A stretch of DNA of 64,000 bases from Acetobacteraceae bacterium H6797 (GTDB lineage Bacteria; Pseudomonadota; Alphaproteobacteria; Acetobacterales; Acetobacteraceae): positions 310,001 through 374,000 of the forward strand of contig JADFCQ010000007.1 in assembly GCA_015223225.1 (NCBI GenBank). Direction: 5' to 3'. Shown here piece after piece: positions 35,389 through 44,638 of the stretch. Numbering within the stretch: the first letter of the stretch is position 1; every line of letters begins with the position of its first letter. The notes below the pieces were generated by a model that did not search any database, was not told where the DNA came from, and was given only the letters and a program-made list of their open reading frames with translations. The position numbers and the translations under genes were made by a program.

Positions 35389-36039
35389 ATGGATCACCAG
35401 GAAATCTGGCGCGCGATCGACGCGCTGGCGGCCGAGAACGGCCTGTCGGCTTCCGGCCTTGCGCGCAAGGCCGGGCTCGATCCCACGGCCTTCAACCCCT
35501 CCAAGCGCGTCGGCCCGGATGGCCGCTCGCGCTGGCCCTCCACCGAGAGCATCGCGAAAATCCTCGCCGCCACCGAGACGGGGATGGATGCCTTCGCGAG
35601 CCTCATCACCGGCCAGCCGGCTTTGCCTCGGCAGAGCGGCAGGGCGATGGTGGGCCGCCGCATCCCGCTGATCGGCCTCGCCCAGGCGGGGTCGGCGGGC
35701 TATTTCGACGATGGCGGCTACCCCGTCGGCGGCGGATGGGACGAAATCTCCCTGCCGGATATCGCGGACCCCAATGCCTATGCGCTCGAAATCTCGGGCG
35801 ACAGCATGGAGCCGGTCTTCCGCGACGGCGATTTCGTCATCGTCTCGCCCTCTGCCCCCATCCGCCGTGGCGACCGCGTGGTGGTCCGCACCAAGGAAGG
35901 GGAGGTGATGGCGAAGGAACTGGTGCGCCAATCGGCCAAGCGCATCGAGTTGGCGAGCCTCAACCCGGCCCATCCGAGCTACGCTTTCGACCTGCCGGAC
36001 GTCACCTGGATGCATCGCATCGTCTGGGCGAGCCAATAG
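35389..36039 (+). CDS. HTH/S24-peptidase (LexA/CI-like) transcriptional repressor
   Basis: This 216-residue protein has an N-terminal HTH (AENGLSASGLARKAGLDPTA) and a C-terminal S24 autopeptidase. A self-cleavage Ala-Gly is plausible in LIGLAQAGSAG. The catalytic Ser is in EISGDSMEPVF and the Lys in GEVMAKEL. This is the RecA-responsive LexA/CI design, so it should be lost during SOS. It is divergent from the virion cassette and is a likely repressor of it. Similar genes are also found as host genes in alphaproteobacteria, so its link to the cassette rests on position. Confidence 0.8.
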   Translation: MDHQEIWRAIDALAAENGLSASGLARKAGLDPTAFNPSKRVGPDGRSRWPSTESIAKILAATETGMDAFASLITGQPALPRQSGRAMVGRRIPLIGLAQAGSAGYFDDGGYPVGGGWDEISLPDIADPNAYALEISGDSMEPVFRDGDFVIVSPSAPIRRGDRVVVRTKEGEVMAKELVRQSAKRIELASLNPAHPSYAFDLPDVTWMHRIVWASQ

Positions 36040-36080
36040 AGCCGCCCTATGCTCCTCCCAACCTGGGAAGGGCGAAGACG

Positions 36081-37250
36081 ATGAGCCGTGAGCTACTGGA
36101 AAAACACTTGCCGGCGATGATCGCGCTGCGGCGGGATCTGCATGCCCATCCCGAACTGGGTTTCGAGGAGACGCGCACCGCCGGCATCGTCGCCGAGGAA
36201 TTGCGCAAGGCGGGTATCGAGGTGACTGAGGGCGTGGGCCGCACCGGCGTGGTCGGCACGCTGCGCGGCAGGCGGCCCGGCCAGGGCGCGATCGCGCTTC
36301 GCGCCGATATGGACGCGCTGGCGCTGACCGAACGCACCGGCCTGCCCCATGCTTCGCGCCATGAGGGCCGGATGCATGCCTGCGGCCATGACGGCCATAC
36401 GACCATGCTGCTCACCGCCGCCAAGGTTCTGGCCGAGGCGCCGGATTTCGCGGGCACGGTGCATTTCGTCTTCCAGCCCGCCGAGGAAGGCCGGGGCGGC
36501 GCCCGCGCCATGCTGGAGGACAAGCTCTTCGAGCGTTTCCCGGCCGATGCCGTCTATGGCATCCATAATATGCCCGGCGCGCCCGCCGGCCATTTCGCCA
36601 TCCGCAAGGGCCCCTTCATGGCGGGTTCCGGCCGTTTCATGGTGACCTTCCGGGGCACCGGTGGCCATGGCGGCAATTCCGCCCATCTGGCGAGCGACAT
36701 CACCCTGGCCCAGGCCATCTATATCCAGGCGCTGCAGGGCATCGTCGCGCGCAACGTCGCGGCCAGCGACACGGCCGTCGTCAGCGTCGGCTATATCTCC
36801 GGCGGCGATGCGGAGGCGCTGAACGTCATGCCTTCCGAGCTGAAGGTCGGCGGTACCATGCGCGCCTTCACTCAGCCGGTGCAGGAGCTGCTGGAGAAGC
36901 GCATCCGCGAGCTGGCAGAACTTGCCGCCGCCACCCAGGGCGCGACCGTTGAGGTCGAGATGTATTGGAACGCCATTCCGACCATCAACCATGACGAGCA
37001 GACGGAGCATATGATTGCCGCCGCCCGCGCCGTCGTGGGGGATGCGGCGGTGAACCCGAATGCCCAGGCCGTCACGGGCGGGGAGGATTTCTCCTTCATG
37101 CTCCGGGCCAAGCCGGGGGCCTTCATCTTCCTCGGCAATGGCGAGGAGTCGCACGCGCTGCACACGCCGCTCTACGAGTTCAATGACGAGGCCCTCGGCA
37201 AGGGGGCTGCCTTCTGGGTCGAACTGGTGCGCCAGCAGCTCTCGGCCTGA
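36081..37250 (+). CDS. M20-family amidohydrolase (hippurate hydrolase-like)
   Basis: This 389-residue metallopeptidase-fold enzyme has LRRDLHAHPELGFEE, ALRADMDALALTE, HACGHDGHTTMLL and FQPAEEGRGGARAM in order, giving the two-metal site. The tail GGEDFSFML supplies the last metal ligand. Members hydrolyse N-acyl amino acids such as hippurate or N-acetyl-diaminopimelate. The start at 36081 leaves 41 bases after the S24 gene. It is convergent with the mprF-like gene. Confidence 0.85.
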   Translation: MSRELLEKHLPAMIALRRDLHAHPELGFEETRTAGIVAEELRKAGIEVTEGVGRTGVVGTLRGRRPGQGAIALRADMDALALTERTGLPHASRHEGRMHACGHDGHTTMLLTAAKVLAEAPDFAGTVHFVFQPAEEGRGGARAMLEDKLFERFPADAVYGIHNMPGAPAGHFAIRKGPFMAGSGRFMVTFRGTGGHGGNSAHLASDITLAQAIYIQALQGIVARNVAASDTAVVSVGYISGGDAEALNVMPSELKVGGTMRAFTQPVQELLEKRIRELAELAAATQGATVEVEMYWNAIPTINHDEQTEHMIAAARAVVGDAAVNPNAQAVTGGEDFSFMLRAKPGAFIFLGNGEESHALHTPLYEFNDEALGKGAAFWVELVRQQLSA

Positions 37251-37275
37251 GGCCCTTTTCGGCTGGCGGCCGGGG

Positions 37276-39204
37276 TCAGCCCGGCAGCCAGTCCTTGAAA
37301 TGCTGGAAGTCGCGTTCGGCGCGGCAGGCGAGGAAGCGCGGCGTGCCGTCCTCGCTCGGCAGGGCGAAGACCGTCAGGCCGATATCGCCATAGATCCGGC
37401 GCAGTTCCTCGCCCACGCCCCAGAAGGCCGGGTCCACGCCCTGGCGTTCGCAATAGTCGCGGAAGCGCCAGATCAGCGCGATACGCGCCTGCTCCTCGCC
37501 CACCGGATCGCCCAGCCCGACGAGAACCCGGCCCTCGCGCGTGAAGGCGAGGCCGGCCTTGCCATCCTCGTCGAAAATCGCGCCATCGGCGGTGTGCGGC
37601 GGCGTGGCGCCGAGTTCCAGCAGCTTGAGCCGCGCCAGATCATCATAGGGCAGCGTCATGATCCGCGCCGGCCGCAGCAGCCGCACCACCGCGACCAGCA
37701 GCAGCACCCCCGCGAGGCCCACGCCGAAGCGCAGGCTCGCCGGCGCCTGGCTGGAGAAGACCACCGACCACCAGGCCTCGCCCGCCAGTGGCCCGCGATA
37801 GGCGACCAGGGCGAGGGTGAAGGCGCAGATGAGCCCGGCGATGAGGGCGACGATCGTGCCGGAGGACATGGCCTCGCTCGTCAGCCGCGCCGGCCGGTAG
37901 AAGGCGCTGGGCACGGCGGCGACGAGCGCCATCAGCACCAGGAAGCCGCCCGTGAGCCACCAGGGCTCGCCCCGCAGCCAGGCGACCAGCGCGCCATTGG
38001 CCAGCAGGATCAGCCCTGCCCACCAGGCGACGCGCAGCCGCCGCAGCATGCCATAGGCCACGACCAGCATCAGCGAGCCGACCACCGAGGCCGCGAAATG
38101 CGTCGCCGCCCCCTCCAGCACATCCAGCAGCCCGGGGTTGAGCAGCGGCGAGGGCTTGGGCGGCAGGGCGCCGATGAAAATCAGCGCGATGCCCCCGAGC
38201 CCCACCAGCCCGGCCAGGGCCGGCACTTCGAGTGCATCCGTCGCGCCCTGCTCCTTGCTGAACCAGCCGCCCAGCAGGTGCCGGCGCTGGTTGATCTCGA
38301 AGGCCGCGAAGAGGCCCCCGGCCAGGAAGAGCGGGATGATGTAGTAGAAAAGGCGGAAGAGCAGCAGCGCGCTGACCACTTCCGGCCCCGAGACATAGGG
38401 CTGCAGCGCGATCAGGATGAAGCCGTCGAAGACGCCGATGCCGCCCGGCACGCTCGCCGCCAGCCCCGCCGTATAGCCCGCGACATAAATGCCCAGGAAC
38501 TTGAGGAAGGTCAGCCCCTCGGCTGGCGGCAGCAGGGCGTAGAAAATCGCGGCCGTGACGGCGACGTCGACGGTCGCGAGCGTCGTCTGCGCGAGGGCCA
38601 TGCGGAAGCCCGGTAGGTCGATCTTGTGCCCGAAAAGCGTGAAATGCGGGACGAGCTTCGAGAGCACGATATAGGTGCCGACGATCGCCCACATCAGCAG
38701 CGCGACGGCGCGCATGACCCAGGCGGGCGTATGTTCGCCCACCCAGGGGAGCACCTGCGGCTCCAGCATCAGCACGAGCCCGCCGAGGAAGAAGCCCCCC
38801 AGCCCGAAGGTCAGGCTGGTGAAGGCGACGATCTTGGCGATGGCCGCCGGGGGCAATCCCCAGGCCGCATAAAAGCGGAAGCGCACGGCCGCGCCCGAAA
38901 CCGCCGCCACGCCGAGGTTGTGCGCGAGCGTATAGGCGCAGAAACTGGCGAGCGAAGTGCGGATATAGGAGACCGGATAGCCCGCATAGACCGAGCCCAG
39001 CCGGTCGTAGATGGTCAGGACCGCATAGGCCAGGAAGGTCCAGCCGACCGCCGCCCAGAGGCGGTGGCCGGGCATGGCATCCATCGAGGCCCGCACCTCT
39101 CCCCAGGAGAGGTGGTGGAACTCCCGCTGCACGACGTAGAGCGCGCCGACCAGCAGCGCCAGGCCGAAGACCGTCGCCCCGTGGCGGCGCAGGAAGGACA
39201 ACAC
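37276..39204 (-). CDS. mprF: MprF-like flippase with truncated synthase domain
   Basis: The 642 residues hold the multi-membrane flippase part of MprF: LASFCAYTLAHNLGVAAVSG, IAKIVAFTSLTFGLGGFFLGG and ASVPGGIGVFDGFILIAL. Only about 125 residues of the C-terminal GNAT-like synthase follow (about 515-642, ending near DFQHFKDWLPG). Full MprF is about 840-870 residues. No downstream frame continues the domain, and hipO starts 25 bases away on the other strand. It sits just after class I lysK in an operon, as expected for lysyl-phosphatidylglycerol formation, but transferase activity is doubtful. Confidence 0.75.
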   Translation of the reverse strand: MLSFLRRHGATVFGLALLVGALYVVQREFHHLSWGEVRASMDAMPGHRLWAAVGWTFLAYAVLTIYDRLGSVYAGYPVSYIRTSLASFCAYTLAHNLGVAAVSGAAVRFRFYAAWGLPPAAIAKIVAFTSLTFGLGGFFLGGLVLMLEPQVLPWVGEHTPAWVMRAVALLMWAIVGTYIVLSKLVPHFTLFGHKIDLPGFRMALAQTTLATVDVAVTAAIFYALLPPAEGLTFLKFLGIYVAGYTAGLAASVPGGIGVFDGFILIALQPYVSGPEVVSALLLFRLFYYIIPLFLAGGLFAAFEINQRRHLLGGWFSKEQGATDALEVPALAGLVGLGGIALIFIGALPPKPSPLLNPGLLDVLEGAATHFAASVVGSLMLVVAYGMLRRLRVAWWAGLILLANGALVAWLRGEPWWLTGGFLVLMALVAAVPSAFYRPARLTSEAMSSGTIVALIAGLICAFTLALVAYRGPLAGEAWWSVVFSSQAPASLRFGVGLAGVLLLVAVVRLLRPARIMTLPYDDLARLKLLELGATPPHTADGAIFDEDGKAGLAFTREGRVLVGLGDPVGEEQARIALIWRFRDYCERQGVDPAFWGVGEELRRIYGDIGLTVFALPSEDGTPRFLACRAERDFQHFKDWLPG

Positions 39205-39209
39205 GGCGC

Positions 39210-40853
39210 TCAGCCCGCCGCCACCGTATCCCGCGCGAGCGCCCCTTCGATCAGGGCGATGGCCCGCGCCACGCCATAGGCGGCGGCGAGGCTGCCGAAG
39301 CGGGGCCCTTCCTCGGCGCCGACCAGCACCTGGTAGAGCGCGTTGAACCAGCCGCGCGACACGCCCGGCCGCCCGCCATCCTTGGCGGGCACCAGGAAGG
39401 GCTCGCGGCGGCCGGCGTCATAGACGAGGGTCTGGATGAACTCGGCCCGCTCGAGGCCCGCGGGGCGGGCGGCGATCTCGGCCTCGTTCTCGCGCAGGGC
39501 GGCGAGGAGCGCCTCGAAGGCGGGGCGCTCCTCAGCCGTCGGCGCGCGGGGCTTGAGGCCCGGGCGGATGAAGTCGCGCGAATAGGCGACCGCGTAGTCG
39601 ATCAACTGCGCCAGCATGGGCTGGCTCTCGGCCGTCGCACCCGGCGCATAGTTCCGCACGAAGGACCAGAGCTGATCCGCATCCTCGGCCGCCGAGACGG
39701 TCGCGATATTGAGCAGCATGCCATAGGTCAGCGGCGGTTCGGGCGTATTCGGCAGGGCGCCGCCATGGACGTGCCAGGCCGGGTTGGCCGGATCGAGCCC
39801 GCCGGTTTCCGCGCCCTTCCGCAGCTTGTCGCGATTGCCGAGATACTCGTCCACCGCGCGCGGGATCACGTCGAAATGGAGGCGCTTGGCGCGGCCCGGC
39901 TGGTTGTACATGAACTGGGCGAGGCTCTCCGGCGGGGCATAGCGCAGCCACTCGTCGATCGTCAGGCCATTGCCCTTGGACTTGGAGATCTTGCCGCCCT
40001 CGGCATCGAGGAAGAGCTCATAGGTGAAGCCCACCGGCGGCTCGGCGCCCAGCACCCGGCAGATCTGGCCCGAGAGCTTCACGCTGTCGATCAGGTCCTT
40101 GCCGGACATTTCGTAATCCACGCCGAGGGCGAACCAGCGGAGCGCCCAATCGGCCTTCCACTGCGCCTTCACATGGCCGCCGGTCACCGGCGTCTCGAAC
40201 CGCTCGCCCGTCTCCGGGTCGCGCCAGATGACGGTGCCGGATTCGGGCCGCGTCTCCTCCATCGGCACCTGCATGACCACGCCGGTCTTCGGATGCACGG
40301 GGAGGAAGGGCGAATAGGTCGCGCGGCGGTCCGGCCCGAGCGTGGGCAGGATCACCTGCCGCACCTCTTGATGCCTCTCCAGCATCTTGAGCAGCGCCGC
40401 GTCGAAACGGCCCGACTTGTAATAATCGGTGGCCGAGGCGAATTCGTATTCGAAGCCGAAAGCGTCGAGGAAGGCCCTCAACCGGGCGTTGTTATGGTGC
40501 CCGAAGCTCTCATGCGTGCCGAAAGGGTCCGGCACGGCGGTGAGCGACTTGCCGAGATGCTGCGCCAGCAGCTCCTTGTTCGGCACGTTGTCCGGCACCT
40601 TGCGGAGCCCGTCCATGTCGTCCGAGAAGGCGATGAGCTTGGTCGGCAGGCCCGTGAGCCGGGCGAAGGCGCGGCGCACCCAGGTGGTGCGGGCCACTTC
40701 GCCGAAAGTGCCGATATGCGGCAGGCCGGAGGGGCCATAGCCCGTTTCGAACAGCGCCATGCCTTTGCCCGAGCTTTTCACGCGCGCGGCCACCTTCGCG
40801 GCCTCCTCGAAGGGCCAGGCCTTCACGGCGGAAAAATCGGTCTGCTCGGTCAT
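39210..40853 (-). CDS. lysK: Class I lysyl-tRNA synthetase
   Basis: This 547-residue protein charges tRNA-Lys. The class I signatures are visible: HIGT in [18 protein letters not shown] (HIGH-like) and KISKSKGNG (KMSKS-like). [15 protein letters not shown] is typical of the archaeal/alphaproteobacterial class I enzyme, not the class II LysS. The mprF-like gene starts five bases after its stop, so one operon provides charged tRNA and a membrane lysyl enzyme. It is divergent from the sia operon. Confidence 0.93.
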   Translation of the reverse strand: MTEQTDFSAVKAWPFEEAAKVAARVKSSGKGMALFETGYGPSGLPHIGTFGEVARTTWVRRAFARLTGLPTKLIAFSDDMDGLRKVPDNVPNKELLAQHLGKSLTAVPDPFGTHESFGHHNNARLRAFLDAFGFEYEFASATDYYKSGRFDAALLKMLERHQEVRQVILPTLGPDRRATYSPFLPVHPKTGVVMQVPMEETRPESGTVIWRDPETGERFETPVTGGHVKAQWKADWALRWFALGVDYEMSGKDLIDSVKLSGQICRVLGAEPPVGFTYELFLDAEGGKISKSKGNGLTIDEWLRYAPPESLAQFMYNQPGRAKRLHFDVIPRAVDEYLGNRDKLRKGAETGGLDPANPAWHVHGGALPNTPEPPLTYGMLLNIATVSAAEDADQLWSFVRNYAPGATAESQPMLAQLIDYAVAYSRDFIRPGLKPRAPTAEERPAFEALLAALRENEAEIAARPAGLERAEFIQTLVYDAGRREPFLVPAKDGGRPGVSRGWFNALYQVLVGAEEGPRFGSLAAAYGVARAIALIEGALARDTVAAG

Positions 40854-41114
40854 TCGGTTTGACTCGCACCTTACATGGGCGTGGAAGGCGCGGCTCCAGG
40901 CCGCGCCGCGACGTTATATGGGGGCATTTTCAGGAAGGCGACCCCGCTGGCCCAGGTTTGACCTGAGTTCGGCCATGCGGCGGCCGGGACGGTAGTAACA
41001 TCATCGGCTCTTTCCCCCTTCCCAATTTTTTGAACGAGCACTACCCCGACAGGGCGAATTCACCCTATGGTTCCGCAAGCTATCCGTGTCGCCCAGGACA
41101 GGCGGGCGATTTCG

Positions 41115-41675
41115 ATGAGGCAGGAGAAGCTGGTGCTCGCCCAACAGTATACCGAGTTCCATCAGACCATCCGCAGGAATGGGGTGATCCTTTCCTTCAG
41201 CGGCTACGTATCAGAGAAGGTGATGTTCTCCCTGGGCGAGGTGCTGCGCGCCCGCATGCAGCAAGTGGATACCGATGCCTCCGTCGCGAAGCGCGTCTTC
41301 TCCGTCTTCGTCGAGCAGGCGCAGAACGTGATCCGCTATTCGGCGGACAAGGTTTCCGAGGAGCCGTCGGGCATCAGCGGCGGCCTGATCGTCGTCGGCA
41401 AGGAAGGCGACCGCTACTTCGTGGTTTGCGGTAACGAAGTGCCGCGCGAGGATGCCCCGCGCCTGAGCGAAAGACTGAAAGCCCTCGCGACCATGACGCC
41501 GGAGGAGCTGAAGCAGCATTACCGCGCCAAGCTGCGCGAGCCGCCGGAAGAGGGCAGCCTGGGCGGCAGCATCGGCCTCATCGAGATCGCGCGGCGGGCC
41601 AGCGCGCCGGTCGAGTTCGATTTCCAGGACATCAGCGAGGCGCGGAGCTTCTTCTGCCTCAAGGCCTATGTCTGA
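41115..41675 (+). CDS. siaB: SiaB-family protein kinase
   Basis: This protein of about 186 residues matches SiaB: GVILSFSGYVSEKVMFSLGE, then VFSVFVEQAQNVIRYSADK (the ATPase-like N-box) and GLIVVGKEGDRYFVVCGNEV. SiaB phosphorylates SiaC in the P. aeruginosa SiaABCD pathway. A longer start at 41067 is possible; both have weak ribosome-binding sites, and the N-terminal addition shows no conservation. SiaC starts 13 bases after the stop. Confidence 0.85.
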   Translation: MRQEKLVLAQQYTEFHQTIRRNGVILSFSGYVSEKVMFSLGEVLRARMQQVDTDASVAKRVFSVFVEQAQNVIRYSADKVSEEPSGISGGLIVVGKEGDRYFVVCGNEVPREDAPRLSERLKALATMTPEELKQHYRAKLREPPEEGSLGGSIGLIEIARRASAPVEFDFQDISEARSFFCLKAYV

Positions 41676-41688
41676 GGGGCGGGCGCAG

Positions 41689-42078
41689 ATGGAACGCATT
41701 ACCCTAGCGGCGACCGACCGTTCCCCGATGGTGGATTTCGACTTCGAGGGCGGCGCCCTGCGCCTCGAAGGAGAAGCCTATCCGGAAGACGCGGCCTCTT
41801 TCTTCGGCCCCCTGCTGCAGGCGCTGGGCCAGTTTCTGGAAAGCGAGCCGGGCCGGCCGATTCGCTTCGACGTCGCGCTGTCGTATTTCAACAGCTCCAG
41901 CGCCAAGGCGCTGATGAACATGTTCATGCTTCTCGAGGACGCGGCGGAAGACGGCCAGGATATCACCGTGCGCTGGCACTATATCGAGGGCGATGACACG
42001 CTTCAGGAGGCCGGCGACGATTTCGCCGCCGATTTCGTGAAGACCCGCTTCGAGATGGTGGAGACGCCGGCGGTATGA
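41689..42078 (+). CDS. siaC: SiaC-family regulatory phosphoprotein
   Basis: This 129-residue protein shares the DUF1987 pattern: FEGGALRLEGEAYPEDA, then FDVALSYFNSSSAKALMNMF. The phosphorylated residue in P. aeruginosa is a Thr in this loop; here the candidate is Ser69 or Ser70. Unphosphorylated SiaC activates SiaD. The GAGGGG before the ATG at 41689 favours this start over one within siaB. Its stop overlaps the siaD ATG by four bases. Confidence 0.87.
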   Translation: MERITLAATDRSPMVDFDFEGGALRLEGEAYPEDAASFFGPLLQALGQFLESEPGRPIRFDVALSYFNSSSAKALMNMFMLLEDAAEDGQDITVRWHYIEGDDTLQEAGDDFAADFVKTRFEMVETPAV

Positions 42079-42950
42079 ACCAGGCCAAGCGGCAACGACC
42101 CGAAGCCGTCGAGGGCGAGGTGGCCCGCCTGGAGCCCGATCTCGGCTCGGGCTTCAGCCTCTTCGACCGCGAGGAGGAGGTGCTGCGCCGCTCGGCCGAA
42201 ATGCTCCGGCAGCTCGAAGCGGTGGCCGGCGGCGTGGGCGATCTCGCCACGGCCTATCGCAAGGGCTATCGCGAACAGCAGCGCCTCGTCCGCCTCAGCG
42301 ACCGCATGCAGAACGACCTGCAGCGCGCCAAGGCCCGCCTCGCCGAACAGGCGCGGGATCTGCAGGCCCTGAACAAGACGCTCGCCGCCGAGGTCCAGCA
42401 CCGCACGCGGCTCGAAACCGAGCTTCGCCTGCTGCTCGAGACAGATTCCCTCACTGGCGCCAAGACCCGTCGCCGCTTCCTGGAACTGGCCGAGCGGGAG
42501 GTGGAGCGCCACCGCGTCTCCAATGCGCCCTGCGTGGTGATCCTGCTCGATCTCGACCGGTTCAAATCCATCAATGACCGCTATGGACATGCCATGGGCG
42601 ACGAGGCGCTTCGCGGCTTCGTCCAGGTCAGCCTCGCCGCGATCGGCCCCAGCGACTTCCTGGGCCGGCTCGGCGGCGAGGAATTCGCGCTGATGATGCC
42701 CGACCGCGGCATGGCGGAGGCGCAGGCCATGGCCAACGCCATCTGCGAGGCCACGCGCGGGATGAGGCTGCAGGATGCGGGCGGCGAGCGCGTGCCGCTC
42801 TCGGTCAGCATCGGCGTGGCCGAACTGGCGCCGGGTGAGAGCCTGGAAAGCGTGATGCGCCGGGCCGATCTGGGCCTCTATGAAGCGAAGCGGCTCGGCC
42901 GCGGCCGTGTCGCCCTGGCGCCGGGGCCGGAGAAGGATGGGGTAGCCTAA
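42075..42950 (+). CDS. siaD: SiaD-type diguanylate cyclase
   Basis: This 291-residue protein has a coiled N-terminal region (about 60-125) and a GGDEF domain. The domain includes TDSLTGAKTRRRF, LDLDRFKSINDRYGH, and RLGGEEFALMM. The inhibitory I-site position reads GPSD instead of RxxD, so product inhibition is probably lost. It makes c-di-GMP when bound by SiaC. It is coupled to siaC by a four-base overlap. Confidence 0.87.
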   Translation: MNQAKRQRPEAVEGEVARLEPDLGSGFSLFDREEEVLRRSAEMLRQLEAVAGGVGDLATAYRKGYREQQRLVRLSDRMQNDLQRAKARLAEQARDLQALNKTLAAEVQHRTRLETELRLLLETDSLTGAKTRRRFLELAEREVERHRVSNAPCVVILLDLDRFKSINDRYGHAMGDEALRGFVQVSLAAIGPSDFLGRLGGEEFALMMPDRGMAEAQAMANAICEATRGMRLQDAGGERVPLSVSIGVAELAPGESLESVMRRADLGLYEAKRLGRGRVALAPGPEKDGVA

Positions 42951-42954
42951 CAGC

Positions 42955-44592
42955 ATGGCCGGTGATCGCGGCGGGGCCGTCCCCCTGCGCATGATGCGCG
43001 AACACGTGCCCACGCAGGTTCCGGAGGAATCGGGCCCCGGCCCCGCCGGCGGCCGCGTCGTCACCGCCAGCAGCCGCGCGCTCGGCGGGCTCGCGCGCAC
43101 CATCTTCCTGCGCACCTTCCCCGTCATCGCCTTCGTCGTGCTCGTCACCCAGCTCGGCATCGCCTGGCTCAACCATGGCGACCAGCTTCGCGACCAGACC
43201 GAGCGCGCCCAGCTCATGGCGGATCTCACCGCCCGCGCCATCGCCCTGCCGGTGAGCGAGGGGCGGCCCGCGGTCTACCGGCCCCAGATCGAGGGGCTGA
43301 AATCCGACCCCTCCTTCCGCGGCGTGGAACTGCGCGATGCTTCGGGCCAGGTGCTGCTCGAGATCGGCCAGGTCGCGCGGCAGACCGGTAATCGCAGCGT
43401 GACGGTCTCCACCGAACCGCGCCTGCCCGATGGCGCGGTGGTGGGCCGGCTGACCCTCTCGCTCTCCACCGACGAGGCCCGGGCCAGCGCCTCCTTCCAG
43501 GCCATGATCGCCCTGGGCGCGATGGTGATCCTCATCATGGTCGTGGCCGTGGCGCTCCGCCGCGTCGTGGCGCGCGACGTGGTGGCCCCGCTGCAGAAAC
43601 TGCTGGTCGCGATGCATGCCGTCGAGCGCAAGCAATGGACGCATGTGGAGCTGCGCCGCAGCGACGAGATCGGTGAAGTGGGCGAGACCTTCAACCACAT
43701 GGTCGACGGGCTGCGCTCGGGCGACGAGGCGAAGCAGCTCCTGGCCGAGCTGGAAACCGCCCATGCCCGGCTGGAGCAGGCCAATAAGCTGGTGATGGAA
43801 AGCATCACCTATGCCCGGCGCATCCAGGCCTCCATGCTGCCCGACGAGCAGGCCATGCTGGGCTCGCTCGCCGATATCGCCTCGCTCTGGCAACCGCTGC
43901 ATACGGTGGGCGGCGATTACTTCTGGGTCGAGCAGCGTGGCGATCTCGGCATCCTCGTCGTGCTGGACTGCACCGGCCATGGCGTGCCGGGTGCCTTCAT
44001 GACGCTGGTCGTCGCCGCGGCGCTGGATCGAGCGCTGAACGAGCAGGGGCTGCGCTCTCCCGCCGAATTACTGCGCGCGATCGACCGCATGGTCCGCGCC
44101 CGCCTCCGCCAGGATGGGCGCGGCGCCGAATCCGATGATGGGCTCGACGGCGCCATCTGCGTCTGGAACCGCGCCGAGCGGAAGCTGCTTTATGCCGGTG
44201 CGGGCATGCCCCTGCTCATGACCGAGGGCGAGCATATGCAGACCCTGCGAGGCGCCCGCCATGGCCTCGGCTACAGCAGCGTCGCCCCATCGCCCGAGGC
44301 TTTCGTCGATACCGAGATCGCGGTGAAGCCGGGCCAGCGCTTCTATCTCTTCACCGATGGCGTCAGCGACCAGATGGGCGGCACGCCCCGCCGCCTGCTC
44401 GGCCGCAAGCGCCTGAGCGACATGCTCCTCGCCTCGGCCGATATGCCGCTGGCCGAGCAGATGGCCGCGCTCGAAGCCGGCCTCGCCGCCTATCGCGGCG
44501 AGGAGCCGCGCCGCGACGACATGACCATGCTGGCCTTTATGCCCTTACCGCCGGAGGCGAGCCCCCTCCCGCCCGGAACGACCCAGCACTGA
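42955..44592 (+). CDS. siaA: SiaA-type membrane phosphatase (HAMP-PP2C/SpoIIE)
   Basis: This 545-residue sensor has a first membrane segment (FLRTFPVIAFVVLVTQLGIA) and a periplasmic domain. A second segment (AMIALGAMVILIMVVAVAL) and a HAMP region follow. The PP2C-like catalytic half has VGGDYFWVEQ, LDCTGHGVPGAFMTLV and TDGVSDQMGG. SiaA dephosphorylates SiaC in P. aeruginosa. Here it comes last (B-C-D-A) instead of first. It follows siaD by four bases. Confidence 0.86.
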   Translation: MAGDRGGAVPLRMMREHVPTQVPEESGPGPAGGRVVTASSRALGGLARTIFLRTFPVIAFVVLVTQLGIAWLNHGDQLRDQTERAQLMADLTARAIALPVSEGRPAVYRPQIEGLKSDPSFRGVELRDASGQVLLEIGQVARQTGNRSVTVSTEPRLPDGAVVGRLTLSLSTDEARASASFQAMIALGAMVILIMVVAVALRRVVARDVVAPLQKLLVAMHAVERKQWTHVELRRSDEIGEVGETFNHMVDGLRSGDEAKQLLAELETAHARLEQANKLVMESITYARRIQASMLPDEQAMLGSLADIASLWQPLHTVGGDYFWVEQRGDLGILVVLDCTGHGVPGAFMTLVVAAALDRALNEQGLRSPAELLRAIDRMVRARLRQDGRGAESDDGLDGAICVWNRAERKLLYAGAGMPLLMTEGEHMQTLRGARHGLGYSSVAPSPEAFVDTEIAVKPGQRFYLFTDGVSDQMGGTPRRLLGRKRLSDMLLASADMPLAEQMAALEAGLAAYRGEEPRRDDMTMLAFMPLPPEASPLPPGTTQH

Positions 44593-44638
44593 GCCGGGCG
44601 AGGTCGCCTCGGCGCGAAATGTTCGCTATACGTCCACA

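Noticed and set aside
22394-36039. Prophage attachment sites and an integrase
   Set aside because: I found no integrase frame and no obvious direct repeats at the two ends by eye. A computed repeat search of the flanks could still change this.
37172-37453. A frameshifted continuation of the MprF synthase domain
   Set aside because: None of the other frames downstream of 37276 encodes the missing GNAT-like motifs, and the M20 gene occupies the following bases.
40921-41066. A sigma-54 promoter before the sia operon
   Set aside because: A TGGCCC is present, but the -12 GC dinucleotide is replaced by GA.
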